Positions 8,274-16,115 of a DNA stretch of 64,000 bases are shown piece by piece. Within the stretch, counting starts at the first letter, position 1. Every line of letters begins with the position of its first letter. A program made the translations under genes and the position numbers. The stretch lies in NCBI GenBank assembly GCA_038531945.1, contig JBCBBH010000002.1, forward strand, positions 434,001-498,000, written 5' to 3'. The notes under the pieces were generated by a model. It was not told the origin of the DNA. It saw only the letters and a list, made by a program, of their open reading frames with translations, and did no database searches. Source of the DNA: CALBPI01 sp038531945 (lineage in GTDB: Bacteria; Pseudomonadota; Gammaproteobacteria; Steroidobacterales; Woeseiaceae).

Positions 8274-8779
8274 TCAGCCGCCGCCGTAGCGCGCGTCGTC
8301 AGGTGGAGGCGACCGAGCTCAACATCACTGCATTTATGAATCTCATGGTGATTCTGGTGCCTTTCCTGCTCATCACGGCCGTGTTCTCGCAACGCGCCAT
8401 TCTCGAGTTGAACGTTCCTGGGGCATCCTCTGAGCCCGCAGATACGCCGGTCGAGACGATGCAGCTGGAGATCACCGTGCGTGAGGCACGGATCGATGTG
8501 GGTGATCGCAACGGCGGTTTGATTTCAAGCATTTCCAAAGTAGATGGCGAATACGATCTTGACCGTTTGTCGGCCAAGCTACGCGAGGTCAAACAGCTCA
8601 ATCCGGAGAAACTCGATTGCACGCTCCTGCTGGAAGCCGATATCGAGTACGACACCATCATCCAGGTTATGGATACGTTGCGTGTTGTTGTCGAGGTTAC
8701 CGATTCGGGTGAGATCAAGCGCTACGACTTGTTCCCTGATATTTCGATGGGCGATGCAACCCAGGTGGGAGGCGCATAA
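8270..8779 (+). CDS. ExbD/TolR family protein with Asn in place of the transmembrane Asp
   Basis: A 169-residue single-pass inner-membrane protein of the ExbD/TolR family. A basic N-terminus is followed by one transmembrane helix (about residues 22-41) and a periplasmic domain with the usual beta-alpha pattern (LLEADIEYDTIIQVMDTLRV). In ExbD/TolR the helix normally begins with an Asp that carries protons; here the segment is AFMNLMVILVPFLLI and the equivalent position is Asn24, encoded by AAT at 8339-8341. The next gene encodes a second ExbD with the normal Asp, so the motor may use two different ExbD subunits, only one of them protonatable. GTG start overlaps the ExbB stop. Confidence 0.88.
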   Translation: MISRRRSARRQVEATELNITAFMNLMVILVPFLLITAVFSQRAILELNVPGASSEPADTPVETMQLEITVREARIDVGDRNGGLISSISKVDGEYDLDRLSAKLREVKQLNPEKLDCTLLLEADIEYDTIIQVMDTLRVVVEVTDSGEIKRYDLFPDISMGDATQVGGA

Positions 8780-8782
8780 GCG

Positions 8783-9316
8783 ATGAGTCACTCTGCGCGC
8801 GCAATACGAATGGAGCGGCGACACCGTCGCGCCGGGAAATCGACAGCGTTGAACCTGGTGTCATTGATGGACATCTTCACGATCCTGGTGTTTTTTCTGC
8901 TGGTGAATTCTTCGGACGTGGAGTCGTTACCGAACGCTAAAGATCTCCAGCTGCCGGAGTCAATCGCCGAGCAAAAAGCGCGTGAAACTGTCGTGGTTGT
9001 TGTCACTGCAAACGAAATTCTGGTGCAGGGTGAGCGGGTTGCGAATGTCGCAGAGGTATTGTCTTCCGATGGCAATGTGATTCCAGGTCTAAAGCAGGCG
9101 CTTGTCGCTCAGAACGATCGAATCCTGCGAGAAGCAGCGCGACAGGACGTCGCACAAAGAGAAGTCACGATCATGGGCGACAAAACGACGTCGTACCGAC
9201 TGATCAAGAGAATTATGGCCACGTGCACGGATGCGGACTTCGGCAAGATTTCTCTGGCCGTCCTGCAGAAGAGCCCGGATCAGCTGGCCACTGTCAGCAA
9301 TGGTTTGGGGGGCTGA
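8783..9316 (+). CDS. ExbD/TolR family protein with canonical Asp
   Basis: A 177-residue second ExbD/TolR paralogue starting 3 bases after the first. The helix is NLVSLMDIFTILVFFLLVNS, with Asp at the expected proton-binding position. The periplasmic part carries the family strand EILVQGERVANV and a C-terminal helix-strand pair with YRLIKRIMATCTDADFGKISLAV. Two ExbD genes after one ExbB gene is the gene order of the AglR-AglQ-AglS motor of Myxococcus gliding and of several uncharacterised envelope motors. With its neighbour it should form a heterodimeric stator plug inside the ExbB pentamer. Confidence 0.9.
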   Translation: MSHSARAIRMERRHRRAGKSTALNLVSLMDIFTILVFFLLVNSSDVESLPNAKDLQLPESIAEQKARETVVVVVTANEILVQGERVANVAEVLSSDGNVIPGLKQALVAQNDRILREAARQDVAQREVTIMGDKTTSYRLIKRIMATCTDADFGKISLAVLQKSPDQLATVSNGLGG

Positions 9317-9319
9317 TCG

Positions 9320-10327
9320 ATGGCGAACGCATCCTTGACAGCCTACCAGGCGTTTTATCGCGAGTATCAGCTCCCGTGGTCCGTGGTTTCGGACGAACAG
9401 GAGCAGAAGTTCCGAAAAATCCTGACCACCACACTGATCATTATGCTGGTGCTCGGTTTGGTCTGGCCGTTCCTGCCAGCACCGAAACCCGATCCAACCG
9501 AGGCAGTTGAGATCGAACAACGGTTCGCGCAGCTGATTCTTGAGGAACGTGAGTTGCCGCCACCGCCGCCGCCACGCGTGGAGGAAGAAGAGCCGGAACC
9601 CGAGCCGATTGACGAACCCGAGCCCGAGCCCGTCGTACAGGAGACACCCCCAGAGCCGGTTGTCGAACCCGAGCGGCAACCCGAGCCGGAGGTCGTTCCG
9701 GACCCAACGCCCGCAGCTCGAGAAAGAGCGTCCGTTGCAGGCTTGTTACCGTTTTCAGATGATCTCGCGGCGCTGCGCGACAACAGTGTCGTGAATCAAG
9801 TTTCGGGCAGCCAGGAACTCACGGGTGCTGTTGGTGCTGCCGCGCGTAATGAGCGCAACTTGATCACGTCGAATGTGGCGGCGTCCAGTGGCGGAATCAA
9901 CACTGCGCAATTGTCGAGAAACACAGGTGGTACGGGCCTTACCGGGCGTAGCACCACGCAGGTCGAAACACCCGTGGCTGCTGTCGGCAACGCTGGTGCG
10001 GAGGCCGATGTGCAACGCAGCGGTTCCAGCAACCGAGGCTCGCGTTCGCGCGAGGAGATCGAGACGGTCTTTGATCGCAACAAAGGGGCGATTTACGCGC
10101 TGTACAACCGCGCTTTGCGACAGGATCCGACTCTCGAAGGCAAGCTGGTTCTGCGGTTGACAATTTCGCCAGAGGGCGTCGTTACTTCGTGCGAAATTGA
10201 ATCGAGTGACTTGAACAACCCGGACCTGGAACGCAAGCTTGTTCAACGGGTGAAATTGTTTCGGTTTGAAGCGAAGGACGTCGAGGCGATTACGACAACC
10301 AAGCCGATCGATTTCTTCCCGGCGTAG
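9320..10327 (+). CDS. TonB-like energy transducer with AgmX/PglI-type C-terminal domain
   Basis: A 335-residue protein with one N-terminal transmembrane helix (about residues 36-52, LIIMLVLGLVWPFLP). A Pro/Glu-rich periplasm-spanning rod (about residues 70-135) and a Ser/Gly/Thr-rich linker follow. A C-terminal domain of about 85 residues begins near RSREEIETVFDRNKGAIYAL and contains LVLRLTISPEGVVTSCEI. This TonB-fold-like ending is typical of AgmX/PglI (GltJ) and related proteins. The protein would couple the ExbB/ExbD motor to partners across the periplasm. It is the last gene of the operon and ends 15 bases from a convergent gene. No CxxC zinc ribbon or GYF domain, as found in full AgmX, is present. 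Confidence 0.86.
   Translation: MANASLTAYQAFYREYQLPWSVVSDEQEQKFRKILTTTLIIMLVLGLVWPFLPAPKPDPTEAVEIEQRFAQLILEERELPPPPPPRVEEEEPEPEPIDEPEPEPVVQETPPEPVVEPERQPEPEVVPDPTPAARERASVAGLLPFSDDLAALRDNSVVNQVSGSQELTGAVGAAARNERNLITSNVAASSGGINTAQLSRNTGGTGLTGRSTTQVETPVAAVGNAGAEADVQRSGSSNRGSRSREEIETVFDRNKGAIYALYNRALRQDPTLEGKLVLRLTISPEGVVTSCEIESSDLNNPDLERKLVQRVKLFRFEAKDVEAITTTKPIDFFPA
9588..9690 (+). repeat. Pro/Glu codon repeat encoding the TonB-like rod
   Basis: Imperfect tandem copies of CCCGAGCC-like units inside the TonB-like gene encode alternating Pro-Glu dipeptides. This is the usual extended periplasmic spacer of TonB/TolA-type proteins. The tract could vary in copy number between strains. Confidence 0.7.
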
Positions 10328-10342
10328 AGCCTCTTACGGCAC

Positions 10343-11017
10343 TCACAGTCGGGCATACCAGCGGGCGAGGGTGTGCGGCGAGACGCCGCATGCGTGGCCA
10401 ATGGCAAGAGCGCGATTCACGAGGGTTCGTTTGATCCAGCCTGTCCGTTGCCAGCGCCTCGGATCAACCCCAATCGTTTCGTTGTGCGGTACAAACCGAC
10501 CGCTCGATTTGACTGACCGCACAAGCTTCACCTCTTCAAACAAAGGCACGGCATCGAAGCCGCCGGCGCGATCAAATGCATCAGCATCAAACCAGAGTCC
10601 CTGGTCGCCATAAGCAATCGCTCGCGCGGCGCGCCAATTGATCAACTGCGCAAGCCTGGATGCAGCACGTGATTCGATTCCCTCGAAGCGGAACCGAAAA
10701 AAACCACCCAACACACCGCTGGCGGCGGCGCATCGAATGGTGTCCGGCCCGTCGATCGGCGGAACGGCATCGGCGTGCAGGAACCACAGTAGATCGGCGC
10801 TCGTGCTCTGCCGCCCGCGATTCAGTTGAGCACCTCGACCCTGCGGTCCGCTCACAATGCTCGGGTGGATTTTCTTGAGTTGCGGGACTTTCCCCTTCCA
10901 GGCGTCGCTCGCCGAGATCACCACCTCATCCACGCCGATCATTTTGTCAATTTGATGCAGCAGACGCGCCAGTGGCGCATGATCGCCGTGCACCGGAATG
11001 ACGACCGCGAGTTTCAT
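10343..11017 (-). CDS. GT-A glycosyltransferase, TIGR04283 (arsenosugar-type) family
   Basis: A 224-residue family 2-like glycosyltransferase. The N-terminus MKLAVVIPVHGD opens a GT-A fold. SGPQGRGAQLNRG is the family signature loop, FLHADAV carries the metal-binding Asp pair region, and AIAYGDQGLWF with GFDAVPLFEEV forms the acceptor side. These match the TIGR04283 group, which is often called arsenosugar biosynthesis glycosyltransferase from its gene neighbourhood. The frame is open 10 codons further upstream into the neighbouring gene, but ATG 11017 gives the natural family start. It is the last gene of a four-gene minus-strand set that also carries the TIGR04282-type partner. No arsenic methyltransferase or ArsS gene is in view, so the arsenic link is unproven here. 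Confidence 0.82.
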   Translation of the reverse strand: MKLAVVIPVHGDHAPLARLLHQIDKMIGVDEVVISASDAWKGKVPQLKKIHPSIVSGPQGRGAQLNRGRQSTSADLLWFLHADAVPPIDGPDTIRCAAASGVLGGFFRFRFEGIESRAASRLAQLINWRAARAIAYGDQGLWFDADAFDRAGGFDAVPLFEEVKLVRSVKSSGRFVPHNETIGVDPRRWQRTGWIKRTLVNRALAIGHACGVSPHTLARWYARL

Positions 11018-11025
11018 GTCACTGC

Positions 11026-12498
11026 TTAGGCGCCACGCCGTTGCCATGCCAACAGTTTCTTAAACAGGTTCGCAACGAACGGCGTCAGTCGCGTTCGGTT
11101 GTACGCGTCCGCCAATCGTCGCAAGTACTCGGAACGTGTCGGATACGCGAGTACTGCGGCGTCCAGTTTGCCGAGACCTTCGCCGTTAGCCAGCAACACC
11201 GATAGCGTGGCGATCTGCTCTCCTGCATCGCTGCCAACCAGTGTCGCCGAGAGAATTTTGTCTTTGCCTTTCTCTGTGAGCACCCGCACGAAGCCAACCG
11301 AGTCACCTTCGGTGCGGGCTCGGTCCATTGCATCCCACTCGACCTCGTAGACGTCATACGGAACGCCTTGCTGATCGAGTTCGGATTCCTCGGCGCCAAC
11401 GTGCGCAATCTCAGGGTGCGTGTAGGTGCAACGACCGATGCGTTCCGGCGCTGCTTTTCCACGTCCGAAGAACAGTGCGTTGCGGATGATGATGCGTGCC
11501 TGATGATCGGCGTTGTTTGTGAACTGATACTTGGAGCAGACATCGCCTGCGGCGAAGATTCGTCGATTGGATGTTCGGAGGTTATCGTCCACCTCGATAC
11601 CGCGCCGCGAGTCGAATCGTACACCTGCGGCCTCGAGGTTCAGTTGGTCCACATTGGGCTGGCGGCCCAATGCGACGAGCACCTCGTCGACTTCAAATTC
11701 ACCATCCTCGGTCTCGATCACGCGAATGTCGCCGCGTTTGTGGATTCCTTTCGCACCCGTCGACAGGTGAAGGTTGACGCCATCGCGTCTCAGTTGGTCT
11801 GCAAGGATCTCGCCGGCCTTCGCCACTTCGTTCTGAACGGGTCGATCCGCCATTTCGAAGACATGCACCTCGGTTCCGAGTCGAGCAAAGGACTGCGCCA
11901 GTTCACACCCGATCGGACCGGCCCCGATCACACCGAGTCGTTTCGGTTGTTGTTGTAGATCGAACACGCTTTCGTTTGTCAGGGGCTCGGCGTCGGCCAG
12001 TCCAGGAATCGGTGGCAACGCGGCTCTGGCGCCGGTGGTAATTACGATTTTTGCAGCTGTCAGTTGTGTGTCGCCGACGGCTACTGTTTTGTCATCGACA
12101 AATTCCGCAGCGCCAAGAAACACGTCCACACCATTCTCGGAGTAGCGCTCAACGGAATCGTGATGCGCGATGCCGGAACGCACCTCCCGCACCCAGCGCA
12201 TTGCATCGTCGAAACTGACGTCCTGGCCATGCTGACGTCGACTGGCCATCTCGATCAGTGCTTTCGACGGCACGCAGCCGACATTGAGACAATCGCCGCC
12301 CATCGCGTGCTTTTCTATCAGCGCAACTTTGGCACCCAAGCCGGCCGCAGCGATCGATACGATGAGTCCTGCCGGGCCGGCGCCAATGACAAGCAGGTTG
12401 TAACCTTCAGGGTCCGGCGTCGGGTTCGTGTAATCGGACGGAAACACCATCTGTTTCCATGCAGCGTCAAAGTCTGAACCGGGATACATCTCTGTCAC
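11026..12498 (-). CDS. Mercuric reductase-like FAD/NAD(P) disulfide oxidoreductase
   Basis: A 490-residue class I pyridine nucleotide-disulfide oxidoreductase. It has the FAD Rossmann motif VIGAGPAGLIVSIAAAGLGA, the redox disulfide GGDCLNVGCVPSKAL, the NAD(P) motif GVIGAGPIGCELAQSF, the second FAD motif IFAAGDVC, and the dimerisation domain with YTHPEIAHVG. The C-terminal extension (FVANLFKKLLAWQRRGA) replaces the vicinal Cys pair of true MerA, and there is no N-terminal HMA domain, so mercury reduction is unlikely. This subtype is commonly found beside a TVP38-family membrane protein, as here: the downstream end of the TVP38 gene overlaps this gene's start by 4 bases. The substrate is not known. 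Confidence 0.88.
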   Translation of the reverse strand: MTEMYPGSDFDAAWKQMVFPSDYTNPTPDPEGYNLLVIGAGPAGLIVSIAAAGLGAKVALIEKHAMGGDCLNVGCVPSKALIEMASRRQHGQDVSFDDAMRWVREVRSGIAHHDSVERYSENGVDVFLGAAEFVDDKTVAVGDTQLTAAKIVITTGARAALPPIPGLADAEPLTNESVFDLQQQPKRLGVIGAGPIGCELAQSFARLGTEVHVFEMADRPVQNEVAKAGEILADQLRRDGVNLHLSTGAKGIHKRGDIRVIETEDGEFEVDEVLVALGRQPNVDQLNLEAAGVRFDSRRGIEVDDNLRTSNRRIFAAGDVCSKYQFTNNADHQARIIIRNALFFGRGKAAPERIGRCTYTHPEIAHVGAEESELDQQGVPYDVYEVEWDAMDRARTEGDSVGFVRVLTEKGKDKILSATLVGSDAGEQIATLSVLLANGEGLGKLDAAVLAYPTRSEYLRRLADAYNRTRLTPFVANLFKKLLAWQRRGA

Positions 12499-13211
12499 TC
12501 CTGCGTCGCGGCGTCGTCTTCGGAGACGCCGATCGTTTCATTCAAAGTTTTGGCAGCAAACCGGGCGATCAGAACCGTGACTACAAGCGTCGCGATCAAA
12601 CCACCGATGAAAAAGAACTGACCGTAAGGGCCGGCGTCGTATTCGCCCGCAATCAACGCGGTTAAATCACTGGCGGCGGAGCCGATAAAGACGTACAGCA
12701 GCGTCCCTGGCAGCATGCCGAGCCAGCTTCCCGCCACATAGTTTTTGAGGCTCATGCCGGTCAGGCTCATCAGATAGTTCATGACATTGAACGGGAAAAT
12801 CGGCGAGAGACGTAGCAGCAACATCACCAGAAAGCCGCGCTTTTCAGTCGCTTTGTCGATTGCCGCCAGACGTGCGTCAGCGCCCACTTTCTCGCGCACC
12901 CAACCGCGTCCCAGAGATCGCCCAACGAGGAACGCCGCGGTCGCACCCAACACGCTGGAGACCGAAACCAGAACGGTGCCGTACAAAACACCGAACACAT
13001 AGCCCGCAGCGAGGGTGAGTATCAAACCGGGCAGCATCAGGACCGTCGCGAGTACATACACAGCAATGAATACGAGCCATGCGGTTTGGCGGTTCGCCTC
13101 GATCCACTTCACGAGATCCGTCAGCCATTCTGCGATCGGGAACTGCCAGGCGGCAATGCCGAGCAAGACCAGTGCACCGAGCAGTGCAAGAATTTTAGTT
13201 TTTGATGTCAT
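12495..13211 (-). CDS. TVP38/TMEM64 (DedA/VTT superfamily) membrane protein
   Basis: A 238-residue polytopic inner-membrane protein. The VTT/DedA core is visible as the reentrant region LAAGYVFGVLYGTVLVSVSS, then ATAAFLVGRSLGRGWVREKV, and the second hallmark MLLLRLSPIFPFNVMNYLMS with the invariant Arg and Pro. The superfamily includes lipid scramblases and transporters. The ATG at 13211 is preferred; the frame is open 5 codons further to a TTG. Its stop overlaps the start of the flavoprotein gene (ATGA-type coupling), a recurrent pairing that suggests the two act together at the membrane. Confidence 0.88.
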   Translation of the reverse strand: MTSKTKILALLGALVLLGIAAWQFPIAEWLTDLVKWIEANRQTAWLVFIAVYVLATVLMLPGLILTLAAGYVFGVLYGTVLVSVSSVLGATAAFLVGRSLGRGWVREKVGADARLAAIDKATEKRGFLVMLLLRLSPIFPFNVMNYLMSLTGMSLKNYVAGSWLGMLPGTLLYVFIGSAASDLTALIAGEYDAGPYGQFFFIGGLIATLVVTVLIARFAAKTLNETIGVSEDDAATQE

Positions 13212-13233
13212 AGTTAATGCGTCCAAAAAATAG

Positions 13234-13932
13234 TCAGACTGACATGCGGCGTGTTCGGCTCTCGGCAGTCATTTGCGTTGTCAGCCACCGATGTAGTTCC
13301 CGACGCGCAGGTCGTTCGTCGCTAGCGATGCGATGCGCCAGGTCGTCGAGTTGATCGTAACGGTCGATATCGCATAGCGGCGGTCGTACGGCGACCGTCA
13401 GGCCGCAGTTTTCACATTGGGCCTGTAGTGCCGCGCCAAGTGCGGCGGTTGACCATGGCAGCGAGTCCAGGGCAGGCCAGGGTGTTTTCGCGCCCATGAC
13501 GACAACACCGCCGTCCTCTGCCTGCCCCAGCACGACGTCGGCGTGGTCCAGCGCGCGCAAGCAGTCTTTCAGGTAGGTGCTGCTAAGTTCCGGTGCATCC
13601 GAGCCGATCAACAGGACCGGACGTTGAACGGTGTCCAATTGGCGGCAGGTATCACTGATGCGCTCTCCGAGATTGCCACCCTTTTGTGCGACGACCTCAG
13701 CGGTCGGCAACTGGGCACGCGCCCACGGTAGGTCCGCCTCGGACGCGATGGAAATTGCTGTGGCGTGGGGCCAACTGCGTAGATCTTCGAGCGCACAAGC
13801 CAACAATCGCTCGGCTAATTCAGCGGTTCTTTCTTTCCCGAGGATCGCAGCGATACGCTGCTTGCCCACGCCGGGAGACGGGCGTTTGCAAACCAGTACG
13901 AGCAGCGGCGGTGGATTGTGTGCGGTGGCCAT
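13234..13932 (-). CDS. TIGR04282 (DUF2064) family glycosyl/nucleotidyltransferase-like protein
   Basis: A 232-residue protein with the nucleotidyltransferase-like GT-A fold. The N-terminal signature LLVLVCKRPSPGVGKQRIA corresponds to the K-x-P-x-PG-x-x-K-x-R motif of TIGR04282. GGNLGERISD, VLLIGSDAPELS and LGQAEDGGVVVMG are further conserved blocks, with the Asp pair for metal binding. The upstream in-frame codons to 13986 lack a good start context, so ATG 13932 was chosen. It starts the minus-strand set that ends with the TIGR04283 glycosyltransferase. The two families very often occur together and probably act in one glycolipid or glycoside pathway. Confidence 0.8.
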   Translation of the reverse strand: MATAHNPPPLLVLVCKRPSPGVGKQRIAAILGKERTAELAERLLACALEDLRSWPHATAISIASEADLPWARAQLPTAEVVAQKGGNLGERISDTCRQLDTVQRPVLLIGSDAPELSSTYLKDCLRALDHADVVLGQAEDGGVVVMGAKTPWPALDSLPWSTAALGAALQAQCENCGLTVAVRPPLCDIDRYDQLDDLAHRIASDERPARRELHRWLTTQMTAESRTRRMSV

Positions 13933-14034
13933 CAATAGAAGTCGGTCAATGTGAATGCGCCAACAAAGACCAGTAGGGCCGGTCAAACATTACACGCGCG
14001 AGCGTTGCCGATGCGCGGGTTGACTTGAAAATGC

Positions 14035-14373
14035 CTACACCGCTTTGCTGTCTTCCTCGCCCGTGCGAATTCTGACCACACGTTCCAACGACTGGACAAA
14101 GATCTTGCCATCGCCAACCTTGCCGGTTCTGGAGGCGGTGACAATCGCGTCGATGACCGCCTCAGCAAGTTCATCAGTAGCGGCGACTTCGACCTTGGTC
14201 TTCGGCAAGAAGTCCACGACATATTCGGCGCCACGGTAGAGCTCGGTATGTCCTCGCTGGCGACCGAAACCCTTGACCTCGGTGACCGTCATGCCTTGTA
14301 CGCCGAGGTCGGCCAGTGCGTTGCGCACATCGTCCAGGCGGAAGGGTTTGATAATTGCCGTAATCAGTTTCAT
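14035..14373 (-). CDS. glnB: Nitrogen regulatory protein P-II (GlnB/GlnK)
   Basis: A 112-residue P-II signal protein, the full family length. The start MKLITAIIKPFRLDDVRNAL, the T-loop KGFGRQRGHTELYRGAEYV with the uridylylatable Tyr51, the B-loop TGKVGDGKIFV and the C-terminal RIRTGEEDSKAV are all intact, so ATP/ADP, 2-oxoglutarate and UMP control should be normal. P-II controls glutamine synthetase adenylylation, NtrB and AmtB. No glnA, amtB or ntrB is adjacent; it appears monocistronic and divergent from the NUDIX gene. GlnB versus GlnK cannot be separated firmly; the sequence reads more GlnB-like and there is no amtB. Confidence 0.95.
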   Translation of the reverse strand: MKLITAIIKPFRLDDVRNALADLGVQGMTVTEVKGFGRQRGHTELYRGAEYVVDFLPKTKVEVAATDELAEAVIDAIVTASRTGKVGDGKIFVQSLERVVRIRTGEEDSKAV

Positions 14374-14448
14374 TGAGGGTCTCCGGGGTTCGAGAGCACG
14401 CCCACTTAGTGTATAACACGTTGCACGCCAGCACGTGACTGCCTCACC
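14374..14448. promoter_or_regulatory. Divergent promoter region between P-II and NUDIX genes
   Basis: This 75-base spacer holds TATAAC (14412-14417), a plausible -10 box for the NUDIX operon, inside the small dyad GTGT-ATA-ACAC. Read on the other strand the same bases give TATACA, a possible -10 for P-II. No good -35 hexamer and no acceptable sigma-54 site were found in either direction. Confidence 0.3.
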
Positions 14449-15276
14449 ATGACCGAAGATCTTCTTGCCGCAATCAGTGACCGATCGGATCAGCCCACGC
14501 CGTCCGCGACCGTCATGTTGGTCCGAGATGGCGATGCAGGGCTGGAAGTGTTGCTCTTGCGGCGACACAAGGGCGCTGATTTTGCTGAAGCCTGGGTCTT
14601 TCCCGGTGGATTGGCGGCGCCGATGGACTTTGACCGTAGCCTGGACCCATTTTGCAGCGGGCTGGACGACAGTGGGGCCTCCGCCCAGCTCGGCGTTGAG
14701 TCGGGTGGCCTCGGTCTGTGGGTTGCGGCCGTGCGGGAATGTTTCGAAGAGAGTGGTTTGTTGCTGGCACGAAACTTCGAGGGGGCGCTGTGTCAGCCCG
14801 GTGCAGCGGATAACGTCAGCCGGTTTCGCGATTATCGTGTGGCACTCGCGAACAACGAAATGACGCTACGGGAGGTTTGCGAGCTGGAGTGCCTGACCCT
14901 CGATCTGGCGCGACTGGAGTACGTTAGCTTCTGGACGACGCCCGTCGATTTACCGCGTCGCTACGCGACTCGATTTTTCGTCGCACCGGTTCCGGACCAT
15001 CAGGAGGGCGCGCCGGACGGGCGAGAGACGACTGAGAGTCGTTGGATCGGGCCTGCTGAGGCCATCGCGGCTGCCTCCGACGACGGCGATTTGAAAATGC
15101 ATCCGCCCACGCGCGTCAATCTGCAGTGGCTCGCGCAGTACGACTCAGTGTCTGCGGTTATGGCGGCAGCTCGGAAACTCGACAAACGCCAAATCGAGGA
15201 AATTGTGCCGGTGATAGACCCCGCTACCGACGCGCGAAGCGTAAAGCTTCCTGACGGCACTCGGGTGCCGCTTTGA
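14449..15276 (+). CDS. NUDIX hydrolase (NUDT19-like architecture)
   Basis: A 275-residue NUDIX-fold protein. The domain opens with ATVMLVRDGDAGLEVLLLRR. FPGGLAAPMDFD starts the Nudix box, which is interrupted by an insertion of about 40 residues before LWVAAVRECFEESGLLL supplies the RE-x-x-EE-x-GL half. That split arrangement is characteristic of the NUDT19/RP2-like subgroup, whose animal members cleave CoA and acyl-CoA. It overlaps the following metallo-beta-lactamase-fold gene by TTGA, so the two are coupled. The exact substrate is unknown; a CoA-type pyrophosphatase role is inference from the subgroup. Confidence 0.85.
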   Translation: MTEDLLAAISDRSDQPTPSATVMLVRDGDAGLEVLLLRRHKGADFAEAWVFPGGLAAPMDFDRSLDPFCSGLDDSGASAQLGVESGGLGLWVAAVRECFEESGLLLARNFEGALCQPGAADNVSRFRDYRVALANNEMTLREVCELECLTLDLARLEYVSFWTTPVDLPRRYATRFFVAPVPDHQEGAPDGRETTESRWIGPAEAIAAASDDGDLKMHPPTRVNLQWLAQYDSVSAVMAAARKLDKRQIEEIVPVIDPATDARSVKLPDGTRVPL

Positions 15277-16115
15277 TTCAAATCGCGCCGGCGACCCCGG
15301 TTTCGATTGGACCTTCGGTGGTGCGCTACACGGCGCCAAATCCGGGGGTCATGACAGGGCCGGGCACTAACGTCTACTGGATCGGCGAGTCCAAAGTTAC
15401 TCTGATCGACCCCGGGCCTGATGATCCGGAGCATATCGAATCGCTTGCCGAACACGTCGGTGATCGCCTGGAGCGGATCGTTGTGACGCACACGCATCGC
15501 GACCACAGCCCGGGAGCATCACCACTCGCGAAACTCACGGGCGCCAGACTGTTCGGCATGACGGCGCCCACTACATTCGAGAACGACTCGACGTTTCAGC
15601 CGGACGTGACACTGACCGATGGTCAAACACTCGATTGCGACGGCCAGGAACTTGAGGTTGTGCATACCCCGGGTCATGCATCCAATCACGTGTGTTTGTT
15701 TTTGCGTCATACAGGATTGTTGTTCACAGGCGATCACATCATGGAAGGGTCGACTGTGGTCATCGCTGCACCGGACGGTGATATGCGTGCGTACCTTGAC
15801 GCCATGGCACGGTTGCGGGCGATGCCATTGAAGGCGATCGCCCCCGGTCACGGTCACGTGATCGATACACCATTCGATGCGATCGACACGATTGTGTCGC
15901 ATCGGTTGACGAGAGAGCGTCAAGTGATCGAGGTGGTCACAAGTCACGGTCCGGCCGAGATCGATGTAATTCTGGATGTTGTTTACCGTCATGTCACAGA
16001 GGCGATTCGCCCCGTCGCGCGCATGTCGTTGCTTGCGCATTTGACCAAACTCAGAAACGAGGGCGTAGTGCGCCTCGACAACGAAATTTGGGAATACACA
16101 GGAGACTCGCAATGA
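15273..16115 (+). CDS. MBL-fold metallohydrolase (LACTB2/glyoxalase II-like)
   Basis: A 280-residue metallo-beta-lactamase-fold enzyme. The metal site THTHRDHSPG (HxHxDH) is intact. HTPGHASNHVCLF and LLFTGDHIMEGSTV supply further His and Asp ligands, and APGHGHVI the last His. A C-terminal winged-helix-like tail (AHLTKLRNEGVVRLDNEIWEY) is typical of the LACTB2-like group, which includes endoribonucleases and thioesterase-like hydrolases. The TTG at 15273 overlaps the NUDIX stop codon; no better start exists before the conserved TGPGTNVYWIG. It is coupled to both neighbours. Confidence 0.87.
   Translation: MIQIAPATPVSIGPSVVRYTAPNPGVMTGPGTNVYWIGESKVTLIDPGPDDPEHIESLAEHVGDRLERIVVTHTHRDHSPGASPLAKLTGARLFGMTAPTTFENDSTFQPDVTLTDGQTLDCDGQELEVVHTPGHASNHVCLFLRHTGLLFTGDHIMEGSTVVIAAPDGDMRAYLDAMARLRAMPLKAIAPGHGHVIDTPFDAIDTIVSHRLTRERQVIEVVTSHGPAEIDVILDVVYRHVTEAIRPVARMSLLAHLTKLRNEGVVRLDNEIWEYTGDSQ

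Noticed and set aside
11026..12498. Mercury resistance gene merA
   Set aside because: The C-terminal vicinal Cys pair and N-terminal HMA domain are missing and no mer genes are near.
14374..14448. Sigma-54 promoter for P-II
   Set aside because: The best minus-strand candidate (CTGGCGTG...) lacks the GC at the required 10-base spacing.
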